Assembly (NCBI GenBank): GCA_009838765.1 | Contig: VXQX01000064.1 | Location: 15,577 to 69,144, forward strand | Source: Gemmatimonadales bacterium | GTDB taxonomy: Bacteria; Gemmatimonadota; Gemmatimonadetes; Palauibacterales; Palauibacteraceae | Direction: 5' to 3' | DNA length: 53,568 nucleotides | Part shown: positions 33,723 to 42,369 of the stretch, piece by piece | Layout of the letters: each line of letters opens with the position of its first letter | How positions within the stretch are numbered: position 1 is the first letter of the stretch | Notes under the pieces: generated by a model | The model's database searches: none | Told to the model about the DNA's origin: nothing | Seen by the model: only the letters and a program-made list of their open reading frames with translations | Made by a program: the position numbers and the translations under genes

Positions 33723-33911
33723 TTGGACGGGCCGGCGGGGGCCCCGACGGCGGGCCGCGACTGGTGGCTGCGGCTTCAGGTCGGTCTCGGCCTGGCCGGC
33801 GGCGCCACATGGTTCATCGGCGCGCTCACCGAACAGGACTTCGTGGCCGGCGCCGGCTGCGGCCTCCTGATCGCCGCGGTCGTCCTCCGCCTCGGGCGCA
33901 CGAAGGCCTGA
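33723..33911 (+). CDS. small two-helix membrane protein (TTG start)
   Basis: A possible 62-residue protein starting at TTG 33723, five bases after the previous stop. It has two hydrophobic segments (LQVGLGLAGGATWFIGAL and AGAGCGLLIAAVVLRLG) with basic ends, a common layout for small inner-membrane proteins. The frame is also open from an ATG at 33684 inside the upstream gene. Unrecognised; the composition is credible for a real gene but nothing proves expression. Confidence 0.5.
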   Translation: MDGPAGAPTAGRDWWLRLQVGLGLAGGATWFIGALTEQDFVAGAGCGLLIAAVVLRLGRTKA

Positions 33912-34002
33912 TCCGTCCGGCGGCCGGGCTCGCCGGCGCTCGGCGGTCCCGGGGGTGGATTCCGCGTTGATTCTGCGTTGACCGCGCGGCGCATCGAGGG
34001 GT

Positions 34003-35352
34003 GTGAGTAGAGACGAAAGGCCCGCCCCGGGCCGCCCCGCGGCCACGCTCAGCGACGCGCGCGACCTCCTGAGGGACCGGTTCGGCTACGACGACTTCCG
34101 GCCCGCCCAGTCGCGCGTGGTGGAAGCCGTGCTCAGCGGCCGGGACACCCTCGCGGTGCTGCCGACGGGGTTCGGCAAGTCCGTGTGCTTCCAGATCCCC
34201 GCGCTGTTGCATCCGCGGGCGACGCTCGTCGTTTCGCCGCTCATCTCGCTCATCGAGGACCAGGTCGCCGGGGCCGCGCGCCGGGGCATGCGCGTGCTCG
34301 GCTGGACGAGTGCGACGCCGCGGCAGGAGGTGGCCCGGGCGCTCGAGGGCGCCCGGCGCGGCGAACTCGACCTCCTGTACCTGGCGCCCGAACGCCTGGA
34401 GAACCGGGCCGTCTGCGACCGGCTGCGCGAAATCGGCGTGGGGGGCATCGCCGTGGACGAGGCGCACTGCGTGTCCCAGTGGGGGCACGACTTCCGTCCG
34501 TCGTACCTGCGGATCGGGCGTGCGAGAGAGAGGCTGGGCCGCCCGCCGCTGACGGCCCTCACGGCCACCGCGACGTGGCGAACGCGGCGCGAGATCGAGC
34601 GGTTCCTGGGGATGGAGGAGGCGATCCGCATCTTCGTGCCCGCGAACCGGCCGAACCTGCGCTACTCGGTGGAGATGGCCCCGGATACGCGCGAGGCCTA
34701 TCGGCGCGTGCGGCGCGAGGTGACGGCGTGCCGGGGGGCGTCGGCGGTCGTCTACGCGCGCACGCGGGGCCTGAGCGCGCAGCTTGCGATCGCGCTCTCG
34801 AGGACGGGCGTGCCCAGCGCGCCGTACCATGCGCGTCTGCCGATCGAGCGGCGCCAGGCGACGCAACGGGCCTTCCTGGACGGGAGCATTCGCGTGGTCT
34901 GCGCCACGACCGCGTTCGGCATGGGGATCGACCACCCGCATGTGCGCCTCGTCGCGCACCTCGGCGCCCCGTCGTCGCTGGAGGAGTACGTCCAGGAAGC
35001 GGGTCGCGCCGGCCGCGACGGCGAACCGGCACGCTGCGCGATGGTCGCGATCGGCGAGACTCGCCGCCGCGCCCTTCGGTTCGGCCGGCGCGAGCGCCCC
35101 CGGCCGGGCAGCCCGCCGCCCGGCTCCGACCGGGCCGCCGCCCACGCCGAGCGGCGCGCCGCCATGCAGGCCTACATCGAGACCGCCGCCTGCCGCCGGG
35201 CGGCCATCGCCGCCTACTTCGGCGAACGCGCTCCGGTCTGCGACGGCTGTGACAACTGCGATCGCGGCCGAGCCCCGCCACGCCGGGCTCCGGGGAGGAG
35301 CGTCAGAACGACCAGGACACGCCGAAGATGGCGATCACGGGGAGGGAAGTGA
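34003..35352 (+). CDS. recQ: minimal RecQ-family DNA helicase
   Basis: A 449-residue 3'-5' DNA helicase of the RecQ family. Motifs: FRPAQSRVVEAVLSGRDTL (motif 0), LPTGFGKSVCFQ (Walker A), DEAHCVSQWGHDFRPSY (Walker B and aromatic-rich loop), ALTATATWRTRREI (III), VVYARTRG (IV), TTAFGMGIDHPHVRLV (V) and QEAGRAGRDGEPARC (VI). A zinc module with CRRAAIAAYFGE and CDGCDNC follows. It ends there: the winged-helix (RQC) and HRDC domains of full RecQ are missing, as in short bacterial RecQ forms. GTG start behind GAGGGG. Its last 17 codons run into the convergent TonB-receptor gene (50-base overlap) and are Arg-rich, possibly non-functional read-on. Confidence 0.9.
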   Translation: MSRDERPAPGRPAATLSDARDLLRDRFGYDDFRPAQSRVVEAVLSGRDTLAVLPTGFGKSVCFQIPALLHPRATLVVSPLISLIEDQVAGAARRGMRVLGWTSATPRQEVARALEGARRGELDLLYLAPERLENRAVCDRLREIGVGGIAVDEAHCVSQWGHDFRPSYLRIGRARERLGRPPLTALTATATWRTRREIERFLGMEEAIRIFVPANRPNLRYSVEMAPDTREAYRRVRREVTACRGASAVVYARTRGLSAQLAIALSRTGVPSAPYHARLPIERRQATQRAFLDGSIRVVCATTAFGMGIDHPHVRLVAHLGAPSSLEEYVQEAGRAGRDGEPARCAMVAIGETRRRALRFGRRERPRPGSPPPGSDRAAAHAERRAAMQAYIETAACRRAAIAAYFGERAPVCDGCDNCDRGRAPPRRAPGRSVRTTRTRRRWRSRGGK

Positions 35353-37627
35353 GCGGAGCGGGACGCGTGAGCGGCTGGTCCGACGTTGTCTGGTAGAAAA
35401 GTGCGTCCCGGCGATCCAGCGCGTTGAGCACGCGCACATACGGGGCGATCACGATGGACGAGGGACCGATGCTCGCGACCCAGCGTCGCGAAATCTCCGC
35501 GTCGACCCGGAGATATGAGTCCTCCGGCGCCCCCGAGAGCACCGGCAGCGGATCGTCGCCGGTCGGTACACCCTTCTCCTCGATTCCCCCGGTTACGGAC
35601 GCGAAGGAAAGGCCGGCCCCGTAGGCGAGCCGGATCCCGAAGTCGAACTCCCGGACGCTCGAGGAGAGCCCGCCGCTCAGGAGCTGCCGGCCCACGAACG
35701 GCGTCTCCTCTTCCGGATCGTTCGTCCACACGAACGCGATCGAGTAGCCGACCCAGCCCCGGACGGGACCCTCCTTCGCCTGCAACCACAGGTCCACGCC
35801 CCAGGAGTAGAGCTGATTGGCATCGGGGAGATCGTCGAAGGACTTGAGGTAGCTTTCGACGCCGACATCGACGCCGTTCTCGAGCGAGTTCCCGAATCCC
35901 ACCACCAGGTGGGAGGCTCCCGCGATACTGGATCCCGGCGTCGATAGCGGGATGTGGTCGGGATCCAGCGTGGGGAATACACCGCCGATCGTGGGTCCGG
36001 TGAGGTCTCCCGAAAGGATGGACTCCGGTCCGCGCACGACCTGATAGAACCTTCCGGCGGAAAGCCGGAGGTCCGCCGCCTCCGTGACGTGCCAGGTGAT
36101 GGTGCCCCGCGGCGCGAACTTCGCGCGGCGGGAGGAGGCGAAATAGCTGGTCCGGAATCCCCCTCTCACCTCGACTTCGGGAGCCAGCTTCCAAATGGCC
36201 TCGCCCCAGCCGGCCACCACTTCGGCGCGCCTCACCGCGTGCGTCAGGTCGTGCACCGTTTTGCCGCCGAGTACGGTCCGCCGGTCTACCACCGTCTCAT
36301 AAGAATCGAAGCCGCCGCCCGCGGCCCAGCGGATTTCGCGGCCTCCCGATTCGAACAGCGCCTCGGCGCGGGTTCGTCCGGTCCGTGCGATGGCGTCCGC
36401 GAAAGAGACCTCGAAGTCCAGTTCCTTGTCGCGCGGCAACGGGAGGCCCGTGCCGAACCGTCCGTGAGCGCCCCGCAGCGTGAACGTCCCGTCGGCCAGC
36501 GGAACTCGATAGCTTGCCGACCCCGCCAGGTTGCCCCAGTAGGCCGACCCCACCGCCCCGGCGTCCTCCAGCCGGCCAACGTCGAGCAGCACGGATTCGC
36601 GGTTCCAGAACCCGGTGGCCGTGAGCTGTCCGGGCCCCAGACGATAATCGAGCCGGCCCAGGAGGTCGCCGTACCCGTACGGCATCTCCTGCTCGTTCGT
36701 GATAATCGGATAGCCGAGTCCGTGCAGGGCGCGGCCGCTGACGAGCAGCTGACCGGCGGGTCCGATCGGGCCCTCCGCCCGCAGGGTGCCGCCCAGGAGG
36801 TCGGCCGCACCGGCGACGCGAAACCTCTCCGGATCCCCCTCCCGAATCTTGAGATCGAGGACGTAGGAGAGTCCTCCGTCGTAGCGGGCCGGCGTTCCAC
36901 CGATGTAGAGAGACGCCTCGTCGAGCACGCCATCCGGGAAGGCGTCGAGGAGTCCGCTGAGGTGGAACGGCGCGTAGACCGGCGCGCCATCGAGCAGCAC
37001 GAGCTTCAGGTCCGACGCGGCGCCCCGCACGTAGAGCACGTTGGTCGGGTCGGCGGGATCGATGCCGGTTTCGTCCAGCGTCAGGCCTGCCTCCGCCACG
37101 CCCGGCGACGAATCGAGCGCGCGGAGTTCCGTTTCTCCCTCTTCCCGAAACCCGGCGCGAGTGAGGCCGGGAGCCGAGAGCTGCCGTGCGGCGATGTGGG
37201 CGAACAGGCTCGGCATCGCGACGGGCCGCCGCTCCAGCGCCAGGTCGAGCGGGACGTCACCGCCCGCCGGCACCACGATGCTGGCGGCGAGCGGGGCGCG
37301 GTCCAGCGCCCGTGCCACGAGGTGGATGGGTCCCGCCGGAAGCCCCTCCGCCCGGTAGGAGCCGTCGTCCTCGGTAACGAGGAACCACGAGAAGGCGGGG
37401 AAGCGGATTTCCACCGAAGCGGCCGCGATCGGCGTCTGGGTTTCTGCTCGCAGCACCCGGCCGAAGACGGCGCCGACGACCGGCGCGTCCTCGGAAGAGT
37501 CGGGCCGCGGGGGATCCTGAGCGAAAGCCGGCGGGGCGAAGAAACAGATCGAAACCGGTACGAGGAGCAGGGCGAGCCGCCACCGATGGGAGACGGGCCC
37601 CGACCTTCCGTACATGGGCTTCGTCAT
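35303..37627 (-). CDS. TonB-dependent receptor with carboxypeptidase-like regulatory domain
   Basis: Outer-membrane receptor of about 774 residues. After a signal peptide ending PPAFAQD comes a CarboxypepD-reg-like domain (VFGRVLRAETQTPIAAASVE, then GSYRAEGLPAGP), then a plug with NVLYVRGAASDLKLVLLDGA and SLYIGGTPARYDGGLSYVLD, then the barrel ending in VSWSF with the terminal Phe used for barrel insertion. It looks like the SusC/fused-domain style of receptor. Immediately downstream, by transcription, of the ECF sigma and anti-sigma genes on the same strand, so it may be controlled by them. Its 3' end overlaps the end of recQ. Start uncertain (GTG 37639 or ATG 37615 are alternatives). Confidence 0.85.
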   Translation of the reverse strand: MTKPMYGRSGPVSHRWRLALLLVPVSICFFAPPAFAQDPPRPDSSEDAPVVGAVFGRVLRAETQTPIAAASVEIRFPAFSWFLVTEDDGSYRAEGLPAGPIHLVARALDRAPLAASIVVPAGGDVPLDLALERRPVAMPSLFAHIAARQLSAPGLTRAGFREEGETELRALDSSPGVAEAGLTLDETGIDPADPTNVLYVRGAASDLKLVLLDGAPVYAPFHLSGLLDAFPDGVLDEASLYIGGTPARYDGGLSYVLDLKIREGDPERFRVAGAADLLGGTLRAEGPIGPAGQLLVSGRALHGLGYPIITNEQEMPYGYGDLLGRLDYRLGPGQLTATGFWNRESVLLDVGRLEDAGAVGSAYWGNLAGSASYRVPLADGTFTLRGAHGRFGTGLPLPRDKELDFEVSFADAIARTGRTRAEALFESGGREIRWAAGGGFDSYETVVDRRTVLGGKTVHDLTHAVRRAEVVAGWGEAIWKLAPEVEVRGGFRTSYFASSRRAKFAPRGTITWHVTEAADLRLSAGRFYQVVRGPESILSGDLTGPTIGGVFPTLDPDHIPLSTPGSSIAGASHLVVGFGNSLENGVDVGVESYLKSFDDLPDANQLYSWGVDLWLQAKEGPVRGWVGYSIAFVWTNDPEEETPFVGRQLLSGGLSSSVREFDFGIRLAYGAGLSFASVTGGIEEKGVPTGDDPLPVLSGAPEDSYLRVDAEISRRWVASIGPSSIVIAPYVRVLNALDRRDALFYQTTSDQPLTRPAPLTSLPVIAIFGVSWSF

Positions 37628-37704
37628 CCCGGGATACACCCCTCGATGTTAGCAGTCCGTCAGGTCACCGTCGTCCGCCGCGGCGGCGTTCGCTGCCTGC
37701 GCTG

Positions 37705-38475
37705 CTACCCGTCGGTGCCGAGAAAGATCTCCAGGCTCGCCGCCGCCGAATCCGCGCGCCGCAACTCACCATCCTCGAGGCGAACGACCTCGTGCCCATC
37801 GACGACTACAGAACCGGTCGCGGCGTTCCGCGGCAAGATCACGCGGATCTCATCCGCCGCCCCTGCAACTTCGATAACGCCCGGCTCCACGTGGAAGCTC
37901 GCGTCACGGGCCGCTACCGTGGCCGTCTCGTCGTCGGACAATTCGACCGTCAACCGCGTGCCTTCGTGCCCACCGACGACCACGATGCGCACGGCGCCGT
38001 CGTGGGGATCCACCGACACCTGCGAAGGTCCGGCGTCCCCGGCGACCGGGGAGTCGCCCGCGATCCAGGCGGCAACGGCATCGATCCCGCTGTCGACCCA
38101 GCCTCGGACCGGTGATCCCGGCACCGCGTAGGCGCCCGCGGCGACGAGCAGCGTAATCCCCGCCGCCACCGCGGCGGCGCGCCGGCTCAGCCTTGCCCAG
38201 CGTCGCGCCCGCGCGCTCGCCAGAGACATCGGCGCCTTGCGCGCAGCTTCCCGCAGCGTCGCCGGCATATCGAGCCGCGATGCCGGCTCCGAAAGCAGGT
38301 CGAGCGCCGCCGTCGCGCGCCGCGTCGCAGAGCGTATTTCGTCGAGGCGCGCCGCGCTCGCCGGGCACGCCGCCACGCGCGCCTGCACGGATCTCCGTTC
38401 TGTCATGGCCAGCTCACCATCGAGCAGAGCCAGCAGCGCTCCGTCGTCGACATGTGGCTGTTCACGCGTAGACAT
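37705..38475 (-). CDS. membrane anti-sigma factor
   Basis: A 256-residue protein. The N-terminal 60 residues have DGALLALLDGELAMTERRSV and VAACPASAARLDEI, the helical layout of zinc-finger anti-sigma domains, but only one of the zinc Cys remains, so it is probably a metal-free variant. A single membrane helix (AAAVAAGITLLVAAGAYAV, about 101-119) follows, then a periplasmic beta-rich domain. It lies 67 bases after the ECF sigma gene on the same strand and is expected to hold that factor at the membrane. The ATG at 38475 follows GAGG; a TTG two codons upstream is less likely. Confidence 0.8.
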   Translation of the reverse strand: MSTREQPHVDDGALLALLDGELAMTERRSVQARVAACPASAARLDEIRSATRRATAALDLLSEPASRLDMPATLREAARKAPMSLASARARRWARLSRRAAAVAAGITLLVAAGAYAVPGSPVRGWVDSGIDAVAAWIAGDSPVAGDAGPSQVSVDPHDGAVRIVVVGGHEGTRLTVELSDDETATVAARDASFHVEPGVIEVAGAADEIRVILPRNAATGSVVVDGHEVVRLEDGELRRADSAAASLEIFLGTDG

Positions 38476-38542
38476 ACTCAATCCTCACTATTTTTGACGC
38501 GGATTTCCAGTCGCAGCCCGGCCCGTCACCCATCGTCCCCCC

Positions 38543-39058
38543 TCACCGGCCCCGACCGGTCTCGTCCTCCACGATCCGCGGATCCAGCGCCTCCGTGAAC
38601 CTGCGCAACGCGCGCGCAAGCAGCGTTCCCACCGACCCCGGCGCGACTTCGATCACCTCGGCGATCTCGGCGTACCGGAAGCCTTCCTCTCTCATCAGCA
38701 GCAACTGACGGTCGCGTTCGGGCATCTCCGCCAGCGCGGCGCGCACCGCCGCGACCCGTTCAGCCCGCAAGACCGGCCGGTCCGGCGATTCCACCGGATC
38801 GTGCGCGAGATCCGTGTGCTCGTAGCGCTGCGACAGCAACCGCCGCCGTCGCGAGCTCATGCGAGCGTCGTCCCGTACCAGGTTCGTCGCCACCGTGAAC
38901 AGCCAGCGCCGCACCTCCTCGTCCGGCAGAGTCTGTTCCAGGAGCCGAACGAACGCCTCCTGTACGATATCCGCCGCAAGATCGGCGTCACCCACCATCC
39001 GGTCGACATACCGAAGGAGTGGCGCCCAGTGGCTCCTGTATGCTGCTTCAAAGTCCAC
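38543..39058 (-). CDS. ECF-type RNA polymerase sigma factor
   Basis: A 171-residue sigma-70 family ECF factor. Region 2 includes DADLAADIVQEAFVRLLEQ and VRRWLFTVATNLVRDD; region 4 includes MPERDRQLLLMREEGFRYAEIAEV with its helix-turn-helix. Length is normal for the class. The GTG at 39058 is preferred because GGAGGGGAG lies 6 bases before it; a GTG at 39073 is the alternative. Coupled to the following anti-sigma gene. Its regulon may include the TonB receptor downstream. Confidence 0.9.
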   Translation of the reverse strand: MDFEAAYRSHWAPLLRYVDRMVGDADLAADIVQEAFVRLLEQTLPDEEVRRWLFTVATNLVRDDARMSSRRRRLLSQRYEHTDLAHDPVESPDRPVLRAERVAAVRAALAEMPERDRQLLLMREEGFRYAEIAEVIEVAPGSVGTLLARALRRFTEALDPRIVEDETGRGR

Positions 39059-39260
39059 GGTTCTCCCCTCCACACCGTTGCCGGTACGCGAAGAGCGCCG
39101 CGGGCTTGCACCCTTGCCATCCTATAGGGTCAACGCCTGCGGGGGCCCGATCATGACGCGTCCGACTTCCAGCCGTTTGGGCGGAAGGCCCGCCTCCGGT
39201 ACGTTAGGCGTGTGGCGTCTCGAGTCACAGCCCGCCCGCCGCCGGGACACGCACTCGACC

Positions 39261-39296
39261 CCGGCGCGCATACGAACCCCGGCGCGCATACGAACC
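39261..39296. repeat. 18-bp tandem duplication
   Basis: CCGGCGCGCATACGAACC occurs twice in a row (39261-39278 and 39279-39296) in the divergent region between the sigma-factor gene and the acyl-CoA dehydrogenase, about 45 bases upstream of the latter's ATG. It could be a regulator half-site pair but is not palindromic. The rest of the 283-base gap shows nothing recognisable. Confidence 0.85.
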
Positions 39297-39341
39297 CCGG
39301 CCGATCGCAGCGACGGCCGCACGCACCGAACCGAGGAGTGA

Positions 39342-40568
39342 ATGGGAGACCCGAGTTTCTACCTCGAAGACCATCATGGGATGATCCTCGAGATGGTGCG
39401 GGAGTTCGCCGAGGCGGAGATCGCACCCGTCGCCGCCCGCTACGATGAATCGGAGGATTTTCCGTGGGACACCGGCGCCCTCATGTCCGAACTGGGGCTG
39501 TTCGGGATTCCGTTCGAGGAGGAGATCGGCGGCGCCGGGATGGACCTTCTCGCCGCGTCGATCGCCGTGGAGGAACTCGCGCGCGTGGATGCGAGTCATT
39601 CGATCATGATCGGGGCGCACACGAGCCTGGCCGCGACCCCGATTGCGCGCTGGGGGACGAAGTCACAGAAGGAACGTTTCCTGCGGCCCCTCGCGAGCGG
39701 CCTCGTGCTCGGCGGATTCGGGCTCACGGAGCCGGGGTCGGGTTCCGACGCGGGCGGCATGCGGACGACGGCCCGGAAGGCCGGGGATCGCTGGATCCTC
39801 AATGGCCGCAAGACGTGGATCACGCACGGCGGCGTGGGCGAGGTGTTCATTGTCGGCGCCCTCACGTCTCCCGAGAAGGGTTCGCGCGGCATTACGGCGT
39901 TCATCCTCACCAAGGAGACTTGCGATCTTGAAGACGCCGCGCGCGTCGGGTTCGGACACTCCGCGGACCTCGAGCCGATGCCGGGCTTCACCGCCGGGCA
40001 GAAGCTGCGCAAGCTGGGCTGGAACGCTTCCGACACGCGCGAACTCACGCTGGAGGACGTTGAAGTTCCGGAGGAAAACGTGCTCGGCGAGGTGGACCGG
40101 GGTTTCCCCATCTTCCTCGACACGCTGGACGGCGGACGCATCGGGATCGCCGCCCACGCGATCGGGATCGCGCAGGGGGCACTGGACGAGACGGTCCGGT
40201 ACACGGGCGAGCGGAAGCAGTTCAGCAAGAAGATCCACGACTTTCAGGGCGTCCGCTTCATGCTGGCCGAAGCGCAGACCCGCATCCACGCGGCGCGGCT
40301 CATGATGCACCACGCCGCGCGCCTCCGGATGGCGGGGACGAGGCACAAGAAGGAGGCCGCGATGGCCAAGCTCTTCGCCTCGGAGACGGCGATGGACGTG
40401 ACGACGATGGCGGTGCAGTTGCACGGCGGGTACGGCTATTCTCGCGAGTATCCTGTCGAACGGATGATGCGCGACGCGAAGATCACGGAGATCGGCGAGG
40501 GGACGAGCGAGATTCTCAAGATCGTGATTTCAAGGGAGATGCTGCGCGAAGCGGGCTCCCTCGATTAG
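39342..40568 (+). CDS. acyl-CoA dehydrogenase
   Basis: A 408-residue flavoprotein that makes enoyl-CoA from acyl-CoA and passes electrons to ETF. Family motifs: GFGLTEPGSGSDAGGMRTTA (flavin and substrate loop), WILNGRKTWITHG, VRYTGERKQFSKKIHDFQ, QLHGGYGYSREYPVERMMRD and ITEIGEGTSEI, where the catalytic Glu of the short/medium-chain type lies in GEGT. Length is normal. It is a single gene but could supply the substrate for the carboxylase/AtuA/hydratase operon (isovaleryl- or citronellyl-CoA type) or for the crotonase at 43356. Confidence 0.93.
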   Translation: MGDPSFYLEDHHGMILEMVREFAEAEIAPVAARYDESEDFPWDTGALMSELGLFGIPFEEEIGGAGMDLLAASIAVEELARVDASHSIMIGAHTSLAATPIARWGTKSQKERFLRPLASGLVLGGFGLTEPGSGSDAGGMRTTARKAGDRWILNGRKTWITHGGVGEVFIVGALTSPEKGSRGITAFILTKETCDLEDAARVGFGHSADLEPMPGFTAGQKLRKLGWNASDTRELTLEDVEVPEENVLGEVDRGFPIFLDTLDGGRIGIAAHAIGIAQGALDETVRYTGERKQFSKKIHDFQGVRFMLAEAQTRIHAARLMMHHAARLRMAGTRHKKEAAMAKLFASETAMDVTTMAVQLHGGYGYSREYPVERMMRDAKITEIGEGTSEILKIVISREMLREAGSLD

Positions 40569-40739
40569 TTTGGCGAGCGGTTCGGCCGTGCCTCACGTTC
40601 ACCAGCGGAAACCGGGCAGCAATCAAAATACACGAACCCCCGGGCAGCGACCGGCGGTTCGCAGCGAAGAATCGAGCCCTACAGGATGTCAGCCCTCTGG
40701 TAGCACAATCGGGCGCGGCGACGCCGTGCGCGCGCTGAC

Positions 40740-42230
40740 GTGCGCCGCGAGATCGTCGTAAACGCCACGACCCGCGAGAAACGGGTCGCGATCGTAGAAG
40801 ACCGCAAGCTCGTCGAACTGATGTACGAACGGCCCGACGAGCGCCGCATCGTCGGCGATATCTATCTCGGCGCGGTCGAGGCGATCGTGCCCGGACTTCA
40901 GGCCGCCTTCGTCGACATCGGCGCCGGGAAGTCCGCCTTCCTGCACGCCTCCGATCTACAGTCCGACGAAGATCCCGATGGAGACGGGAAGAACGCTCCC
41001 CGCATCGAGGAGGCGATCCGCAAGGATCAGACGCTCCTCGTGCAGGTCGTGAAGGAGCCCATCGGCACGAAGGGGGCCCGCGTCACGACGCAGATCTCCC
41101 TCCCGGGCCGCTTCCTCGTGTACATCCCGGACTCCTCCCACGTGGGCGTCAGCCGCAAGATCGGAGACCGGGAGACGCGCGTCCGTCTGCGAAGCATGGT
41201 GCGGGACATCCTCGGCGAGGACGGAGGAGTCATCGTCCGGACCGTCGGCGAGGAATTGACGAAGGAGGCCTGCGAGCGGGAACTCAAGTCGCTGCGCAAG
41301 ACGTGGCGGAAGGTGCGGCGTCGGCAGAAGGGCATGAAGGCGCCGGCCCTCGTGTACCAGGACGCGCGGCTGACATCCGGCATCATCCGCGACCTCTTCA
41401 GCGACCGGATCGACCAGCTCACGGTGGATTCCGCGGAGCTGTACCACGAGATCCGCTCCTACCTGGGACAGGTAGACCCGAACCTGCTCGAGCGGGTGAG
41501 CAAGTACGACGGCACGGCGCCCATCTTCGACGAGTTCGGGATCGAGGACGAGATCCGGCGCGCGTTCCGCCGCACCGTCCACCTGAAATCCGGCGGGCAT
41601 GTCGTGATCGAACAGACCGAGGCCCTCGTCTCGATCGACGTGAACACGGGGCGCTACACGGGCCGCCGCGACCCGGCGAAGACCATTCTCAAGACGAACC
41701 TCGAGGCCGCGGGAGAGATCGCTCGCCAACTCCGTCTGCGTGACGTGGGCGGGATTATCGTCATCGACTTCATCGACATGAACGAGGAGGAGTCGCGCAA
41801 CAAGGTCGTGCGGCAGATGCGGACGCTGCTGGGCCATGACCGCGCACGCACGAAGGCGTTCGGGCTCTCCGAACTCGGCCTGCTGCAACTCAGCCGGCAG
41901 CGCGTGAGCCCCAGCCTGCACCAGCGAATGATGGAACCGTGTCCGTACTGCGAGGGCGCGGGGCGAATCCTCGCCTCCGAGACGGTGGTTCGCCGGCTGG
42001 AGCGGGCGCTGGACCGGGTCGCCGCGGCCGGCCGGGAGAGCGGGATCACGATTCTCACGCACCCGGTGATCGCCCTCCACCTGCTGGAGCGCGAACGCGA
42101 GTTCCTGGGCCGGATGAGGAACAGCGGCGGGATCGCGCTCGATCTGCGCGACGACCCTCTTGTCGGTCTCGACGAGTTCCGGCTCCTCGCCCACCCCGCC
42201 GACGCCGACGTCACGAAGAAGTACATCTAG
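40740..42230 (+). CDS. rng: ribonuclease G/E family
   Basis: A 496-residue endoribonuclease for rRNA and mRNA processing. REIVVNATTREKRVAIVEDR is the family opening, followed by an S1 domain with VGDIYLGAVEAIVPGLQAAF and IGAGKSAFLH. The RNase H-like/DNase I-like core has VSIDVNTGRYTGRRDPAKT with catalytic Asp and GGIIVIDFIDMNEEESRNKV with the second Asp pair. MEPCPYCEGAG is the zinc-link. Size matches RNase G, without the long RNase E tail. GTG start at 40740. It precedes rplU and rpmA, an arrangement common in bacteria. Confidence 0.94.
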   Translation: MRREIVVNATTREKRVAIVEDRKLVELMYERPDERRIVGDIYLGAVEAIVPGLQAAFVDIGAGKSAFLHASDLQSDEDPDGDGKNAPRIEEAIRKDQTLLVQVVKEPIGTKGARVTTQISLPGRFLVYIPDSSHVGVSRKIGDRETRVRLRSMVRDILGEDGGVIVRTVGEELTKEACERELKSLRKTWRKVRRRQKGMKAPALVYQDARLTSGIIRDLFSDRIDQLTVDSAELYHEIRSYLGQVDPNLLERVSKYDGTAPIFDEFGIEDEIRRAFRRTVHLKSGGHVVIEQTEALVSIDVNTGRYTGRRDPAKTILKTNLEAAGEIARQLRLRDVGGIIVIDFIDMNEEESRNKVVRQMRTLLGHDRARTKAFGLSELGLLQLSRQRVSPSLHQRMMEPCPYCEGAGRILASETVVRRLERALDRVAAAGRESGITILTHPVIALHLLEREREFLGRMRNSGGIALDLRDDPLVGLDEFRLLAHPADADVTKKYI

Positions 42231-42297
42231 TGTGGTGTCGCAGAAATCCGCGAGTCACCGCGGGCCGTCAGGACGTGTCGGGTGCACGCCGTTTTGT

Positions 42298-42326
42298 TTG
42301 ACACGTCAGCCCGCCGCGGGTAATCT
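42298..42326 (+). promoter_or_regulatory. sigma-70-type promoter of rplU-rpmA
   Basis: TTGACA at 42298-42303 and TAATCT at 42321-42326 with exactly 17 bases between them, 44 bases before the rplU ATG. It is the best consensus promoter I see in the window and implies that the ribosomal genes are transcribed independently of rng. Confidence 0.65.
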
Positions 42327-42369
42327 CAGCGGCTCGCAATTCGTGGAATTCCAGTGGTGATCTGACGAT

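Noticed and set aside
4796-33731. A 17-base string (ATAGCGGATTGGACGGG) shared by 4796-4812 and 33715-33731
   Set aside because: No common context: one lies in a gene-end gap, the other spans a stop and a TTG start. A single match of this length may be chance in a window of this size and composition.
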